Origin: Hoyosella altamirensis
GTDB taxonomy: Bacteria; Actinomycetota; Actinomycetes; Mycobacteriales; Mycobacteriaceae
Reading direction: 5' to 3'
DNA length: 64,000 nt
Assembly (NCBI RefSeq): GCF_014191505.1
Contig: NZ_JACHWS010000002.1
Coordinates: 868,001 to 932,000, forward strand
Both the position numbers and the translations under genes were made by a program. How positions within the stretch are numbered: the stretch's first letter is position 1; every line of letters begins with the position of its first letter. Below are positions 32,529 to 41,187 of the stretch, one piece after another. The notes under the pieces were generated by a model, which was not told the origin of the DNA, made no database searches, and was given only the letters and a program-made list of their open reading frames with translations.

Positions 32529-34172
32529 CTATCTGTTTCCGAACCCACCCTTCGGCGGTCCGGTTGCGGTCCTTAAGCTAATTTCGGCGGTGAGCGCGGC
32601 CATCGCCCGACGATCAATTTTTCCGGTGGTGGTTCGCGGTATCTCGTCCACGAACACGACGTCGCGGGGAACCTTGAATCGCGCCAGTTCAGAGCGAACA
32701 TAATCGCGGACAGCGCGAGCATCCAGGTCTGGATTGGACCGGACAATCACTGCCGACAAACGCTGTCCGAACTCCTCGTCGGGCACTCCCGTGACAGCGG
32801 CCTCCGTGATTTCGGGATGCGCATAGAGGGCAGCCTCCACTTCGCCCGGGAACACGTTCTCGCCGCCCGAGACGATCATGTCGTCGTCGCGTCCATCCAC
32901 GAAGAGCAGTCCCTGCGAATCCCAATGCCCGACATCACCGGTGGACATCAGTCCGTGAGCAACGCTCTTGCTCCCACCCGAGGAGTACCCCTGGAACGAG
33001 ATCGTGTTACCGACGTGGATGGTGCCCTTGCGCCCGGGGCTGTTTACGATCTTGCCGTCCGTATCGACCAGTGCCACTGTGATACCGAGCGGTGGTCGAC
33101 CGACCGTTCCCGGCGCCGCGATCCAATCCTCGGGCGTAGCAATAGTGGCGGTTCCCGTCTCGGTGCACCCGTAGTAGTTGTAGACGACGGGTCCGAAGTG
33201 GGCCAGAGCTCGATCTCCGAGGCTGGGCGCTAGTGCAGCTCCGGCTGTGAATATGACTGAGACACTGTCGGTGCGTCGACGGTTGATGTCGGGGCAGTCG
33301 AGCATGCGTCGGAGCATCGTCGGTACCAGCACGACTGCGTCGCATCGGTAGGATTCGATTTGTTCTAAAGCGAGCGCGGCATTGAAGCGCCCGTGAAGAA
33401 CGATCGTGCAGCCAAGATTCACGGCAATTATGAATTGTGACAACGCAGTTCCGTGAAACAGTGGTGCGCACAGCAGCACTGTCTGTGCGCTACGAAGCGG
33501 GACGCGGTCGAGGAACTGCGCAGACGCGAATGTGGACGCGACCTCGCGAGGAGCCCCTTTGGGAGTCCCGGTCGTCCCTCCTGTGAGGAGCACGAATTGG
33601 CCCTGTCTCGAAGGACGGGAAACGGCTGCGTCGCTGTTCTCGAAACCTCGGCTATGGGGGATTGCAGTGCTCAGCCTGGCGATATCCGGCGGAAGTGCGG
33701 CGACCATGTCGGTGAACTCGTCGTCGGATACCACTGCCGATACGCGTTCACGAACCGCCACATCAACAAACTGCCGAGAGCTGAAGCCAGTGTTCATGAG
33801 CACCAGCCTGGCTCCGACTTTCGCGGCTGCGACCATCGCCTCCACGAGTCCTCGATGATCTCTGCACATCACCCCGATCACCGACGTCTCATCGAGTCCG
33901 AGAGCGCGCCATCGGTGTGCGATCCCGTTGGTAAGAAGATCAAGCTGCCCGTAGGTGAGGGCGCCCTCCCTGTCCACGAGTGCGATTCGATCGCCATGCC
34001 ATTGCGCGCCGGTCGTGATTCCACTCGCAATTGGGCCGAGAGTTTTTAGTGCGCTGGATTTTTGCCGTACCCGCAGCGGACGTTTGAGGTCGATGATTCC
34101 ACTGCGCTGCATCACGGCAATCTGTTGTCCTCGAAGCCGGGCTGATTCGACGACCGTGCGCATTGAGATCAA
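32529..34172 (-). CDS. Acyl-CoA ligase (AMP-forming, FadD type)
   Basis: This is about 547 residues in the adenylate-forming superfamily. P-loop LLTGGTTGTPKG, YNYYGCTETG, STGDVGHW, hinge DGRDDDMIVSGGENVFPGE and catalytic lysine region PRTTTGKIDRR are all present and in order. It would activate a fatty or aromatic acid to its CoA thioester. The start is uncertain: GGGAG is 8 bases before a TTG at 34172, while the ATG at 34163 has none closer. It is the first gene of an operon with the lipase and is divergent from a PucR-like activator that may control both. Confidence 0.9.
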   Translation of the reverse strand: MISMRTVVESARLRGQQIAVMQRSGIIDLKRPLRVRQKSSALKTLGPIASGITTGAQWHGDRIALVDREGALTYGQLDLLTNGIAHRWRALGLDETSVIGVMCRDHRGLVEAMVAAAKVGARLVLMNTGFSSRQFVDVAVRERVSAVVSDDEFTDMVAALPPDIARLSTAIPHSRGFENSDAAVSRPSRQGQFVLLTGGTTGTPKGAPREVASTFASAQFLDRVPLRSAQTVLLCAPLFHGTALSQFIIAVNLGCTIVLHGRFNAALALEQIESYRCDAVVLVPTMLRRMLDCPDINRRRTDSVSVIFTAGAALAPSLGDRALAHFGPVVYNYYGCTETGTATIATPEDWIAAPGTVGRPPLGITVALVDTDGKIVNSPGRKGTIHVGNTISFQGYSSGGSKSVAHGLMSTGDVGHWDSQGLLFVDGRDDDMIVSGGENVFPGEVEAALYAHPEITEAAVTGVPDEEFGQRLSAVIVRSNPDLDARAVRDYVRSELARFKVPRDVVFVDEIPRTTTGKIDRRAMAALTAEISLRTATGPPKGGFGNR

Positions 34173-34304
34173 AGTATGCACTCCCTTGTGAACGGCTGCT
34201 GTGCTACTGATCACACATCAGGCCGGTTCGTTCCGACAATGACGAATCGACAAACTTGCGGAGTCTCGGTTGTGCAAATCGACAACGACTGGGAGTGTGC
34301 ATTG

Positions 34305-35465
34305 ATGGAAGCGAATGCGACGGCCGTGCCGAACTCGACATTGCGTAGCCGACTGAAAGCCGCAATCGATTGGTATGCGAGCCAGGGCGGCCCGGCCTAT
34401 CGGCGTGTGCCAAGCGAGTTGGTCGTAAGTGACTTCTTCGACGGGATCGCATTCAATGCGGATGCGTTGGTCACGTTCCTCGAAACCGGGAAGCTTCCGA
34501 CGGCACACGACCTGCGTGCCATCACCGACCTGGCAATGACCCGTCTAGCCAGCGGTGCCACGCTCAGCGAGGTCACCGGTGCCTACCAGGCCGTATCCGC
34601 GGCTTTGTGGCGTCGTGTAGTGGCCGAATCCAGTCCTTCTGATCGCGCCGCCCTGGCGGAACTGATGCCGCAGGTAGCCGAGTACATTTTCCAGGTCGTG
34701 TCACTCATCGCCACTGAGGCAGCGCACCGATCCGGTGACCCGCTATCGGATGTGCGTGAGCGGAACCGAGCCGCTGCCGATGCGCTGCTGCGCTCGGGAG
34801 AAGCCACGGGGTTGTTCGACATCGGCCCGAGCGCGAACTACACGATTGCGGTGTTTCAGATCGCCGGCTCCTCCACCGCCGGATCGGCTCTGGGGGACTT
34901 GAAAGCTCGGATTGAGGCTATGGCGAATACCTATTTGCGTCTCGATCTGAACGGGTGGGTTGTCGTGCACTGGTCCTCCGAGAGCGTCGCCTCCGCAGTA
35001 GCCAGCTTCCGCGAGAAGCTCGAACATGCGCGCGCGCATACCTCAGTTCAGTGCTGGGCTGGCATCGCACCATCCACAACTGCCCACGACGTGCCCGGAG
35101 CGTATCGTAGGGCAGCCGGCCTTGCGGCAACCGCGCAGAAGCTCCGACGAGCGGATTTCCTGGTCGACCTCGCGCAAATGGCGATCGAATACCTCAGTGC
35201 AACAGCAGGACCGGACATACCTGCACTTGCCGAGATCGTGGAGCCGCTCTCTCACGCCGATCCAACTTTCGGGGAAACGCTGCGGATCTTCTTCGACAAG
35301 AACTGCAACCAGCTCGCAACTGCCCGGGCAATGCACGTTCATCGCAACTCCGTCACGTACCGATTGGCAAAAGTCCATGCCCTGACCGGCCTGAATCCAC
35401 TGAACTTCGCCGAAGCGACATCGCTGCATGCTGCCTTGATCGCACTGCGAATGCTGCAGGAGTAG
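34305..35465 (+). CDS. PucR/CdaR-type transcriptional regulator
   Basis: This is about 386 residues from the ATG at 34305 (GGGAG about 10 bases upstream). The N-terminal two thirds are helical then GGDEF-like, as in the RsbRD_N/PucR sensor region. The C-terminus carries the HTH_30 domain (LATARAMHVHRNSVTYRLAKV HALTGL). Such proteins are activators of adjacent catabolic genes; the divergent ligase-lipase operon is the obvious target. Frames upstream to 34176 would run into the ligase promoter. Its inducer could be a lipid or aromatic acid. Confidence 0.85.
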   Translation: MEANATAVPNSTLRSRLKAAIDWYASQGGPAYRRVPSELVVSDFFDGIAFNADALVTFLETGKLPTAHDLRAITDLAMTRLASGATLSEVTGAYQAVSAALWRRVVAESSPSDRAALAELMPQVAEYIFQVVSLIATEAAHRSGDPLSDVRERNRAAADALLRSGEATGLFDIGPSANYTIAVFQIAGSSTAGSALGDLKARIEAMANTYLRLDLNGWVVVHWSSESVASAVASFREKLEHARAHTSVQCWAGIAPSTTAHDVPGAYRRAAGLAATAQKLRRADFLVDLAQMAIEYLSATAGPDIPALAEIVEPLSHADPTFGETLRIFFDKNCNQLATARAMHVHRNSVTYRLAKVHALTGLNPLNFAEATSLHAALIALRMLQE

Positions 35466-35549
35466 CCGACCCTCTACGTTGTTACTGAAATGCACAACCA
35501 CTGTCCGAGCAGGCCAAGCACTTTGCTCATACGGCGCCGCGGTAGCAGG

Positions 35550-35588
35550 TCACACTGGCCCAGAAGTCATCTCACATCACCAGTGTGA
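35550..35588. terminator. Hairpin between convergent genes
   Basis: Perfect 9-base arms TCACACTGG and CCAGTGTGA are separated by 21 bases. The right arm lies inside the last codons of the AlkC gene. It is plausible as a terminator for either gene. Confidence 0.35.
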
Positions 35589-36651
35589 ACTCCTGCGATC
35601 CACGTGAAGTCCCGTTGACCTGGAGTTCAAGGAGATGAGCCCCGGGATAGTATCGGCGCGTGGAGATTGGCCGCATCGGGTGCCGCCGTCTCACGCTCCA
35701 CATGTCGCCCGGTGCGACAGTGCGAGATGACAGTTTAAAGACCTTTGGTGAGCGTGATCCGTTGGCCTTTACGTGATGAATGATGTAGTCCACCGCGATG
35801 GATGCATCGGAGTTCCCACGATTCGTGATTGTGAAGCTGAACTCCAGCGCCTCGCCGAAATGAATGACGTCCTCGTCCACGGCAGGTCCAACGACATCAA
35901 TCTCGACGTCGGACGAGAAGCCGAGCAGCGACAGGGCACCAAGGTCACCTGCCTTGATCCGCGAGCGTAACCCGTGCCGAACTGTTTTCAGCGTGTTTCC
36001 ATCCGGTTCTGCCAGCCACCGCGCGGCTGTTTCCACGGCGACCTGCGGATGGTCTTTGCTGATGTCATTGAGGTGATTCGCCACAGAGCGACGGACATAT
36101 TCCGAAGAATCGCGGTAAAGCGCATCAAGGATCGGCAGCGCTGGTGATGGATCAGCCATCAGCGCTGGGATTCGCGCTGCCCACGGCAGCCTAGGGCGCG
36201 TTCCTTCCGAAGCGAGGCGCCGCACGTGCGGGTCGCCATGCTCGGTCCAGGTCACGATAACGCCGAGCGCACGATACAGATCAGCGTTGAGAAAATGCCT
36301 GACCGCGGTCTCAGCCGTCAACCGTGGGGTCAGCTGGGCAAGGAGTTTCAGCGCCGACTCGAATTCTTGGAGCCCGCGCGCCGCTACCGCCTCCGTGACA
36401 GGCATGATCATCCAGCCGTTGAACGCGGGATCGGTCAAAGCTGACTCGATCACCGTTTCAAAGCTCGGAAAATCAGCAGGGAGGTCGTCCAGGATCGCAT
36501 CTCGCACCAACGCAACGCGCTCGCTGAAACTCTTGTCCGCTAGCACGCCTGATGCAGAATCGACAGATGCTGCGCGAGCACCAGCGCCTCGCAGGCATTC
36601 CGAAAGTTGCTTGACTGCATTTGAACTGAGCATCTCATCCGCTGTGGGCAC
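35572..36651 (-). CDS. alkC: AlkC-type DNA glycosylase with C-terminal Ig-like domain
   Basis: This 359-residue protein is of the AlkC/AlkD HEAT-like-repeat family, which excises alkylated bases (3-methyladenine, 3-methylcytosine) without base flipping. The diagnostic stretch is SEGTRPRLPWAARIP then SSEYVRRSVANHLNDISKDH; the helical repeats span about 30-245. From about 265 a beta-rich domain (VIHFGEALEFSFTITNRGNSDASIAVDY to LLELQVNGTSRGSQEFTLV) matches the Ig-like domain described for the longer AlkC subfamily. The start is GTG 36651 or ATG 36633. It stands alone, with no ada or alkA nearby. Confidence 0.9.
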   Translation of the reverse strand: MPTADEMLSSNAVKQLSECLRGAGARAASVDSASGVLADKSFSERVALVRDAILDDLPADFPSFETVIESALTDPAFNGWMIMPVTEAVAARGLQEFESALKLLAQLTPRLTAETAVRHFLNADLYRALGVIVTWTEHGDPHVRRLASEGTRPRLPWAARIPALMADPSPALPILDALYRDSSEYVRRSVANHLNDISKDHPQVAVETAARWLAEPDGNTLKTVRHGLRSRIKAGDLGALSLLGFSSDVEIDVVGPAVDEDVIHFGEALEFSFTITNRGNSDASIAVDYIIHHVKANGSRSPKVFKLSSRTVAPGDMWSVRRRHPMRPISTRRYYPGAHLLELQVNGTSRGSQEFTLVM

Positions 36652-36707
36652 GTCTACAGCTTTCCCGATCTAGGACGATTTGTCGCTCATAGGTGGGCCG
36701 AACGTTG

Positions 36708-37670
36708 TCAGTACTCCCGTCCAGCGTCAGCGGCACTGTTTAGCACCCCGGCCATCTCTGTCGCTTGGGAAGCGGTGACGGTGAATGTCTGTTCCGAAGC
36801 GGTGGTAACAACGACCGCAGGGCCGCGGCGAAAAACTAAGCCGTACTGGCCTTTCCCCCGAATGCGCAGTCCGTAGCCGCCAAACTCCGCTGCCGGTGAC
36901 ACCTGTTTGACTTCCGCTTTGACGATTTCCTCGGTGCGAATGTCGAACGCGGTCAGTCCCGCGATGCGGGCCCGTATCCCCGATCCGTCGACGTCGACTT
37001 GGCTCCGCAGCAGAAGGAGGATGAGCAGGCTGAGCGGTATGAAAATGAAAAGGGGCGAAAGAGTCTCGGACCCAACTGACAGCACGATACCGAGACCCAC
37101 CAGGGGCACAACGATAAGCGCCTGGAGTTTGGTTGAGGCAGTGAGTGACTCGTGGATGTGCAACACGGCCTGTCGAGGCAGCTGGGACGGTGGCCGCCTT
37201 TTCGCCTGCACTCGTACACGGCCGTCTTTCAACTGGCGCGCAAATAGAACGCCTACCGCCAGGCCCGCCAGCGTGTACAGGCCCGCAGGCCACAGGGGCA
37301 GTGCTGCAGCGGCAGGATCAGCGAGATCAAGCTGGACGGCGAGGGAACTAATCCAGATTCCTGTGAGGAGGGCCGTGACAGTTATCGCGACGATGAGCAT
37401 GATCTGCCGCAGGGCCAGAAGGGAACGCCCCATCGCCGCAATGCCGCCACACGCCGCGCCGGTCAGCGCAGTGATCCCTGCCATCATCCAGGCGCCCGGC
37501 CACAACGCGCCAAAACGATCGGGACTGCCTGCCGCATTCCAGTGCTGGGCGACTTCCGCCGGCAGCCGCGGCTCCCATACCCGCGTCAGGACGAGAATGA
37601 GCACCGCCGCACCAATGGGTATCAGTAGACCGCCAGCAAACCCAATCGGGTCGAAACGGCGTGCACGCAT
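36708..37670 (-). CDS. Membrane protein with DUF1648-like N-terminus
   Basis: This 320-residue protein begins at ATG 37670; the longer frame to 38021 lacks sense. The N-terminal segment ends in RLPAEVAQHWNAAGSPDRFG, the signature of DUF1648 regions. Four membrane segments lie in the first half, with two more at about 185-230. The soluble C-terminus (VDVDGSGIRARIAGLTAFDI, then ASEQTFTVTASQATEMAGVLN) resembles a PH-like domain. SdpI-type proteins share the DUF1648 start and are immunity proteins or signal transducers; that role is not shown here. No partner gene is adjacent. Confidence 0.8.
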   Translation of the reverse strand: MRARRFDPIGFAGGLLIPIGAAVLILVLTRVWEPRLPAEVAQHWNAAGSPDRFGALWPGAWMMAGITALTGAACGGIAAMGRSLLALRQIMLIVAITVTALLTGIWISSLAVQLDLADPAAAALPLWPAGLYTLAGLAVGVLFARQLKDGRVRVQAKRRPPSQLPRQAVLHIHESLTASTKLQALIVVPLVGLGIVLSVGSETLSPLFIFIPLSLLILLLLRSQVDVDGSGIRARIAGLTAFDIRTEEIVKAEVKQVSPAAEFGGYGLRIRGKGQYGLVFRRGPAVVVTTASEQTFTVTASQATEMAGVLNSAADAGREY

Positions 37671-37831
37671 TCTGCCCCCTGGTCGTGCCACAAACTTTTG
37701 TTGTATATCCCGAATGTAGTCGTGGATCTGCGAGTACATCCCGGTAGCACTACCAATTCTTTCTGTTTCCCGTCCGCACTGCCCGCTCTTAGCGTGGAGT
37801 CGGCAAGCATGCCGCGAGGAAAGGAATTGTG

Positions 37832-38590
37832 ATGACTGCAAGATCTGTTTCAGGCAAGGTCGCGCTGATCGCCGGCGGGGCGAAGAATCTAGGGCGTCTG
37901 TTGAGCACAGGATTCGCTGAAGACGGGGCACGTGCAGTGGTGATCCACCACCACAATTCGGAAACGAAGGATGCCGCTGCAGAGACAGCAGAACTTGTGC
38001 GGGCAGCGGGAGCGGAGGCACTCGTTGTCGACGGCGACCTGACGAGACCGGGGAACGTCACGGCTCTCTTCGATCGGGGTATCGAAGAGTTCGGCGGGAT
38101 CGATATTGCGGTGAACACGGTAGGCCGGGTACTCCGTAAACCGATCGCCGAAACCACGGAGGACGAGTACGACTCGATGTTCGACATCAACGCCAAGTCG
38201 GCGTTCTTCTTCATCAAAGAAGCTGGACTGAAGCTCAACGACAATGGATCGATCATCACAGTGGTCACGTCGTTGCTGGCAGCCTTCACCGACGGGTACT
38301 CGACGTATGCGGGCGGCAAAGCGCCTGTCGAACACTTCTGCCGGGCTGCCGCGAAAGAACTCGCGCCCCGCGGGATCTCAGTGTCGAACGTCGCTCCAGG
38401 GCCAATGGATACGCCGTTCTTCTACGGTCAGGAGACGCCGGAGCGGGTCGGCTTCCACAAGTCGCAAGCGATGGGAAATCAGCTCACACAGATCGACGAC
38501 ATCGCTCCGATTATCAAATTCTTGGCTACAGATGGCTGGTGGATCACGGGACAGACGCTGTTCGCCAACGGTGGCTACACAACTCGCTAG
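37832..38590 (+). CDS. Short-chain dehydrogenase/reductase
   Basis: This 252-residue classical SDR would reduce or oxidise a carbonyl/alcohol with NAD(P). Motifs are GGAKNLGRLL (GxxxGxG variant with Asn-Leu), NTVG for the NNAG position, Ser in VVTSLLAAF and the catalytic YSTYAGGKAPVEH. HHHN after the second strand suggests NADP preference. AAGGA lies 6 bases before the ATG at 37832. It is convergent with the LysR gene and has 12 bases to it. The substrate is unknown. Confidence 0.9.
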   Translation: MTARSVSGKVALIAGGAKNLGRLLSTGFAEDGARAVVIHHHNSETKDAAAETAELVRAAGAEALVVDGDLTRPGNVTALFDRGIEEFGGIDIAVNTVGRVLRKPIAETTEDEYDSMFDINAKSAFFFIKEAGLKLNDNGSIITVVTSLLAAFTDGYSTYAGGKAPVEHFCRAAAKELAPRGISVSNVAPGPMDTPFFYGQETPERVGFHKSQAMGNQLTQIDDIAPIIKFLATDGWWITGQTLFANGGYTTR

Positions 38591-38602
38591 GCCGTCCGCG
38601 AT

Positions 38603-39505
38603 TCATTCGCCTGGGGTTGATGTGCGAACGTCGTCGAGGAAGGTCCTCGCCCAGGAAGAAAGCCCCGCGCGCAGCCACACAGCCTCGATCGGTGCGTACG
38701 CGGGCGGCTCGAGTTCCACCACCTGGACTGTTCCATCGAGCATGAGGCCAGGCCTTTCTGTGACAAACGCGACCCGTTGATTCCCGGCGACTGACGTAGC
38801 TGGCGGCAGCCCCTGATTCGGTGAAATCGACACCCTCGGCTCGAACCCCGCAGACCTGCACAGCGCCGTCAGGAAAGCGGTATACCCGGAAGCGCCGGGC
38901 GGAGCCCAGATGACAATCTCTTGATCTCGGAGGTCGCTGAACTGAACCTTCTCTCGGTGGGCGAGTGGATGACCGGCCGCCATAGCGATACGTAGTCGGT
39001 CGAAGCGCACTGGCGCGGAAGCGAAGGCCGATGACTCCGGGGTGAGGCTAGGGGCTATTCGAAACAGGGCAACGTCGGCGCGGCCACTTGTGAGACTACT
39101 TTCGAGTTCTCGCGGGTAAATCTGCTCCACGATGATCGTGGTGTCTGGATGCGCTGATCGGAACCCGTCGAGCAGTCGATACACCTCTTCCGTGGTGATA
39201 GCGGGCGAGTGCGCGAGACGCAGTTGAGGCGGTGAATTTGCCGCGACGTCGCGTAGCCGCCTCTCGACCGCGTCGGCTGCAGCCAGCAGCGGTTTAGCTT
39301 CGGTGTAGAGAAGTTTGCCAGCTTCAGTCAGGAGCAGCTGGCGAGGCGACCGGTCGATCAGTGTGACTTTGAGCTGCCGTTCGAGTTCGCTCAACGACGC
39401 GCTGAGCGCCTGCTGACTGGTGTGTAAGCGCTGGGCTGCTCGTGTCACATTGAGTTCTTCCGCGATGACGACGAACGCGGCGACCCGTCGGAGGTCCAGC
39501 GTCAT
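38603..39505 (-). CDS. LysR-family transcriptional regulator
   Basis: This 300-residue LTTR has an N-terminal winged helix (LRRVAAFVVIAEELNVTRAAQRLHTSQQALSASLSELE, about 4-42), a linker helix and a two-lobed effector domain (LRLAHSPAITTEEVYRLLDG to FVTERPGLMLDGTVQVVEL). It is the second gene of a pair with the PLDc_N protein, its ATG overlapping that stop (ATGA). This is unusual for LTTRs, which are often divergent from their target. The convergent SDR may be its target; this is inferred only from proximity. Confidence 0.9.
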   Translation of the reverse strand: MTLDLRRVAAFVVIAEELNVTRAAQRLHTSQQALSASLSELERQLKVTLIDRSPRQLLLTEAGKLLYTEAKPLLAAADAVERRLRDVAANSPPQLRLAHSPAITTEEVYRLLDGFRSAHPDTTIIVEQIYPRELESSLTSGRADVALFRIAPSLTPESSAFASAPVRFDRLRIAMAAGHPLAHREKVQFSDLRDQEIVIWAPPGASGYTAFLTALCRSAGFEPRVSISPNQGLPPATSVAGNQRVAFVTERPGLMLDGTVQVVELEPPAYAPIEAVWLRAGLSSWARTFLDDVRTSTPGE

Positions 39506-39855
39506 TCCTGGCCATTCCGCTGCTGGTCTTCTCTGCCCTTGCGGCGCTGTTCCTCGGCACGTTCACGGCAGCGGCGCAAGAATTCCTCATCAGCTTCCGT
39601 ATTCTGCGCGATATGCCGCCCAGGACGGTCGTACTCCGGGTAGCGCGACCCGAATGGGTCCTTCCGGCGCGGCGAGGAACCATCATTCGGGCGTCCCGCT
39701 ACCACCCACGCGACGGCACCAGCGAGGGGGAGAATAACGACCAGCAGGATCCAGGCGATCTTGGGCATATTGCGGACGCGGTGCTCCTCGGTCGTGATGA
39801 CGTCGATGAGGCAAATGATCCATACAGCGGTGACGATGAGCATCAGGTACGGCAC
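39502..39855 (-). CDS. PLDc_N-domain small membrane protein
   Basis: This 117-residue protein has two membrane segments. IICLIDVI, MPKIAWILLVVILPLAGAVAWVVAGRP is the hallmark of PLDc_N domains, found at the front of cardiolipin synthases and in stand-alone proteins. A long charged C-terminal tail (about 60 residues, Arg/Glu-rich) is probably cytoplasmic. There is no HKD catalytic motif, so it is not a phospholipase itself. It is translationally coupled to the LysR gene. Confidence 0.85.
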   Translation of the reverse strand: MPYLMLIVTAVWIICLIDVITTEEHRVRNMPKIAWILLVVILPLAGAVAWVVAGRPNDGSSPRRKDPFGSRYPEYDRPGRHIAQNTEADEEFLRRCRERAEEQRRKGREDQQRNGQE

Positions 39856-39937
39856 AGGTTCTCCTCCGAATTCCCGCTGAGATCAAAATGATCACACCAT
39901 GAGCTCACACAATCGGCAACTGGGTTCGGGGTCCATC

Positions 39938-41179
39938 TCAGCAAGAAGGCTTCTGGTTCTGTGTGCAGTGTTCCCGCCACAAGACGTCCAGGAACAGGTG
40001 AACTGAATCGAGGACGCGGATAGTGCGTACTGAGGGGATCATGTCGAAAGCATGCTGTCCGCCGGGAAGTTCCGTGTAATACGCCGGCTGGCCGGAGACG
40101 TCCTGCAGTTTGCGAACGAATCGTCTCGCTTCTTCAACCGTGATGAGTGAATCGTTCACTCCGTGAATCACGAAGAATGGTGGAGCGTCGCGTGTCATCC
40201 GATGCAGCGGTGATGCCTGCCGAAACGGCTCGGGATCCTCGCCTCGGCGGCGTTTGAACACCATACGCTGCACGATCCAGCGCACCCCTGGACTCAGCAC
40301 ACGCTCGTCGTCGACGAAATCGTAGACACCGTAGAACGGCACACACGCGGCGACAGATGTGTCCGCGTCCTCGAATCCCGGTTGTAGTGCAGGGTCGTTG
40401 CCGGTCAGGGCTGCCAGCGAGCTGAGATGTCCACCGGCCGAACCCCCTGTGATCGCGATGAAGCCCGGGTCGATGCCGAAGTCGGCTGCATGTGCGCGGA
40501 TATACAGGATTGCGCGCTTGACGTCGACGATGTGCTCTGGCCAAGTGGCGCGGGGACTTAACCGGTAGTCGACGTTGAAGCCAACCCACCCATTGGCGGC
40601 GAGATGCCCAATTAGGGGCACGCCCTGTTCCTTGCGCGAGCCGGTCGTCCAGCCGCCACCGTGCACGTTGATGATCGCGGGCCGCTTACCGGGGTACGGC
40701 TTCTTGGGGAGGGTGGCATCGAGTTTGAGTTCGAGATTTCCGATGCGGTGGTACGTGATGTTGTTTCGTTTTTCCACGTCTCGCCGCCACCATGCCAACG
40801 GGGGAAGAAGCACATGCAGACGCGGGTACTGGTGGCGTTCTTCGATGAAACGCCCCGGGAGGGGAGGAGTCACTGTGATGGGTGTCGTGAGCGCTTTGAC
40901 GCCGGGTGCGAGTATCAGCGCAACACCGGCGAGTAGCGTCACCGCGCCGGCCCAGCCTACCGCCGAACCCAATGCGCCAGCCCAGATCAGAACCGCACCT
41001 ACGAGCACCAACAGCACGCTGAAGTGCAAAGCGAGCTCGGTGAGGAACCATGCGAGTGGCCAGCTGAAGAACATGATGCGTCCGCGTGTCCGCGGCCACC
41101 GCGAGTTCACAGCCAAGATCAACGCGATGATCCCGAGCGTCAGCAGCAAAATAGCGGGCACTGGTACGCCAAGAAACAC
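39938..41179 (-). CDS. Membrane-anchored carboxylesterase (alpha/beta hydrolase-3)
   Basis: This is about 413 residues from GTG 41179, whose AGGAGA overlaps the stop of the preceding reductase gene. The N-terminal 110 residues hold three or four membrane segments. The catalytic part has the oxyanion HGGGW, nucleophile GGSAGGH, PFYGVYDF, Asp in GVNDSLI and His in GGQHAFD, as in HSL/Lip-type esterases. It could act on acyl lipids at the membrane. Its coupling to an acyl-CoA reductase suggests a joint role in wax or storage-lipid turnover (inference). Confidence 0.88.
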   Translation of the reverse strand: MFLGVPVPAILLLTLGIIALILAVNSRWPRTRGRIMFFSWPLAWFLTELALHFSVLLVLVGAVLIWAGALGSAVGWAGAVTLLAGVALILAPGVKALTTPITVTPPLPGRFIEERHQYPRLHVLLPPLAWWRRDVEKRNNITYHRIGNLELKLDATLPKKPYPGKRPAIINVHGGGWTTGSRKEQGVPLIGHLAANGWVGFNVDYRLSPRATWPEHIVDVKRAILYIRAHAADFGIDPGFIAITGGSAGGHLSSLAALTGNDPALQPGFEDADTSVAACVPFYGVYDFVDDERVLSPGVRWIVQRMVFKRRRGEDPEPFRQASPLHRMTRDAPPFFVIHGVNDSLITVEEARRFVRKLQDVSGQPAYYTELPGGQHAFDMIPSVRTIRVLDSVHLFLDVLWREHCTQNQKPSC

Positions 41180-41187
41180 GGTCTCTC

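Noticed and set aside
37671-38021. Upstream extension of the DUF1648-like membrane protein
   Set aside because: It has no coding character and reaches into the divergent SDR gene; ATG 37670 starts the known domain.
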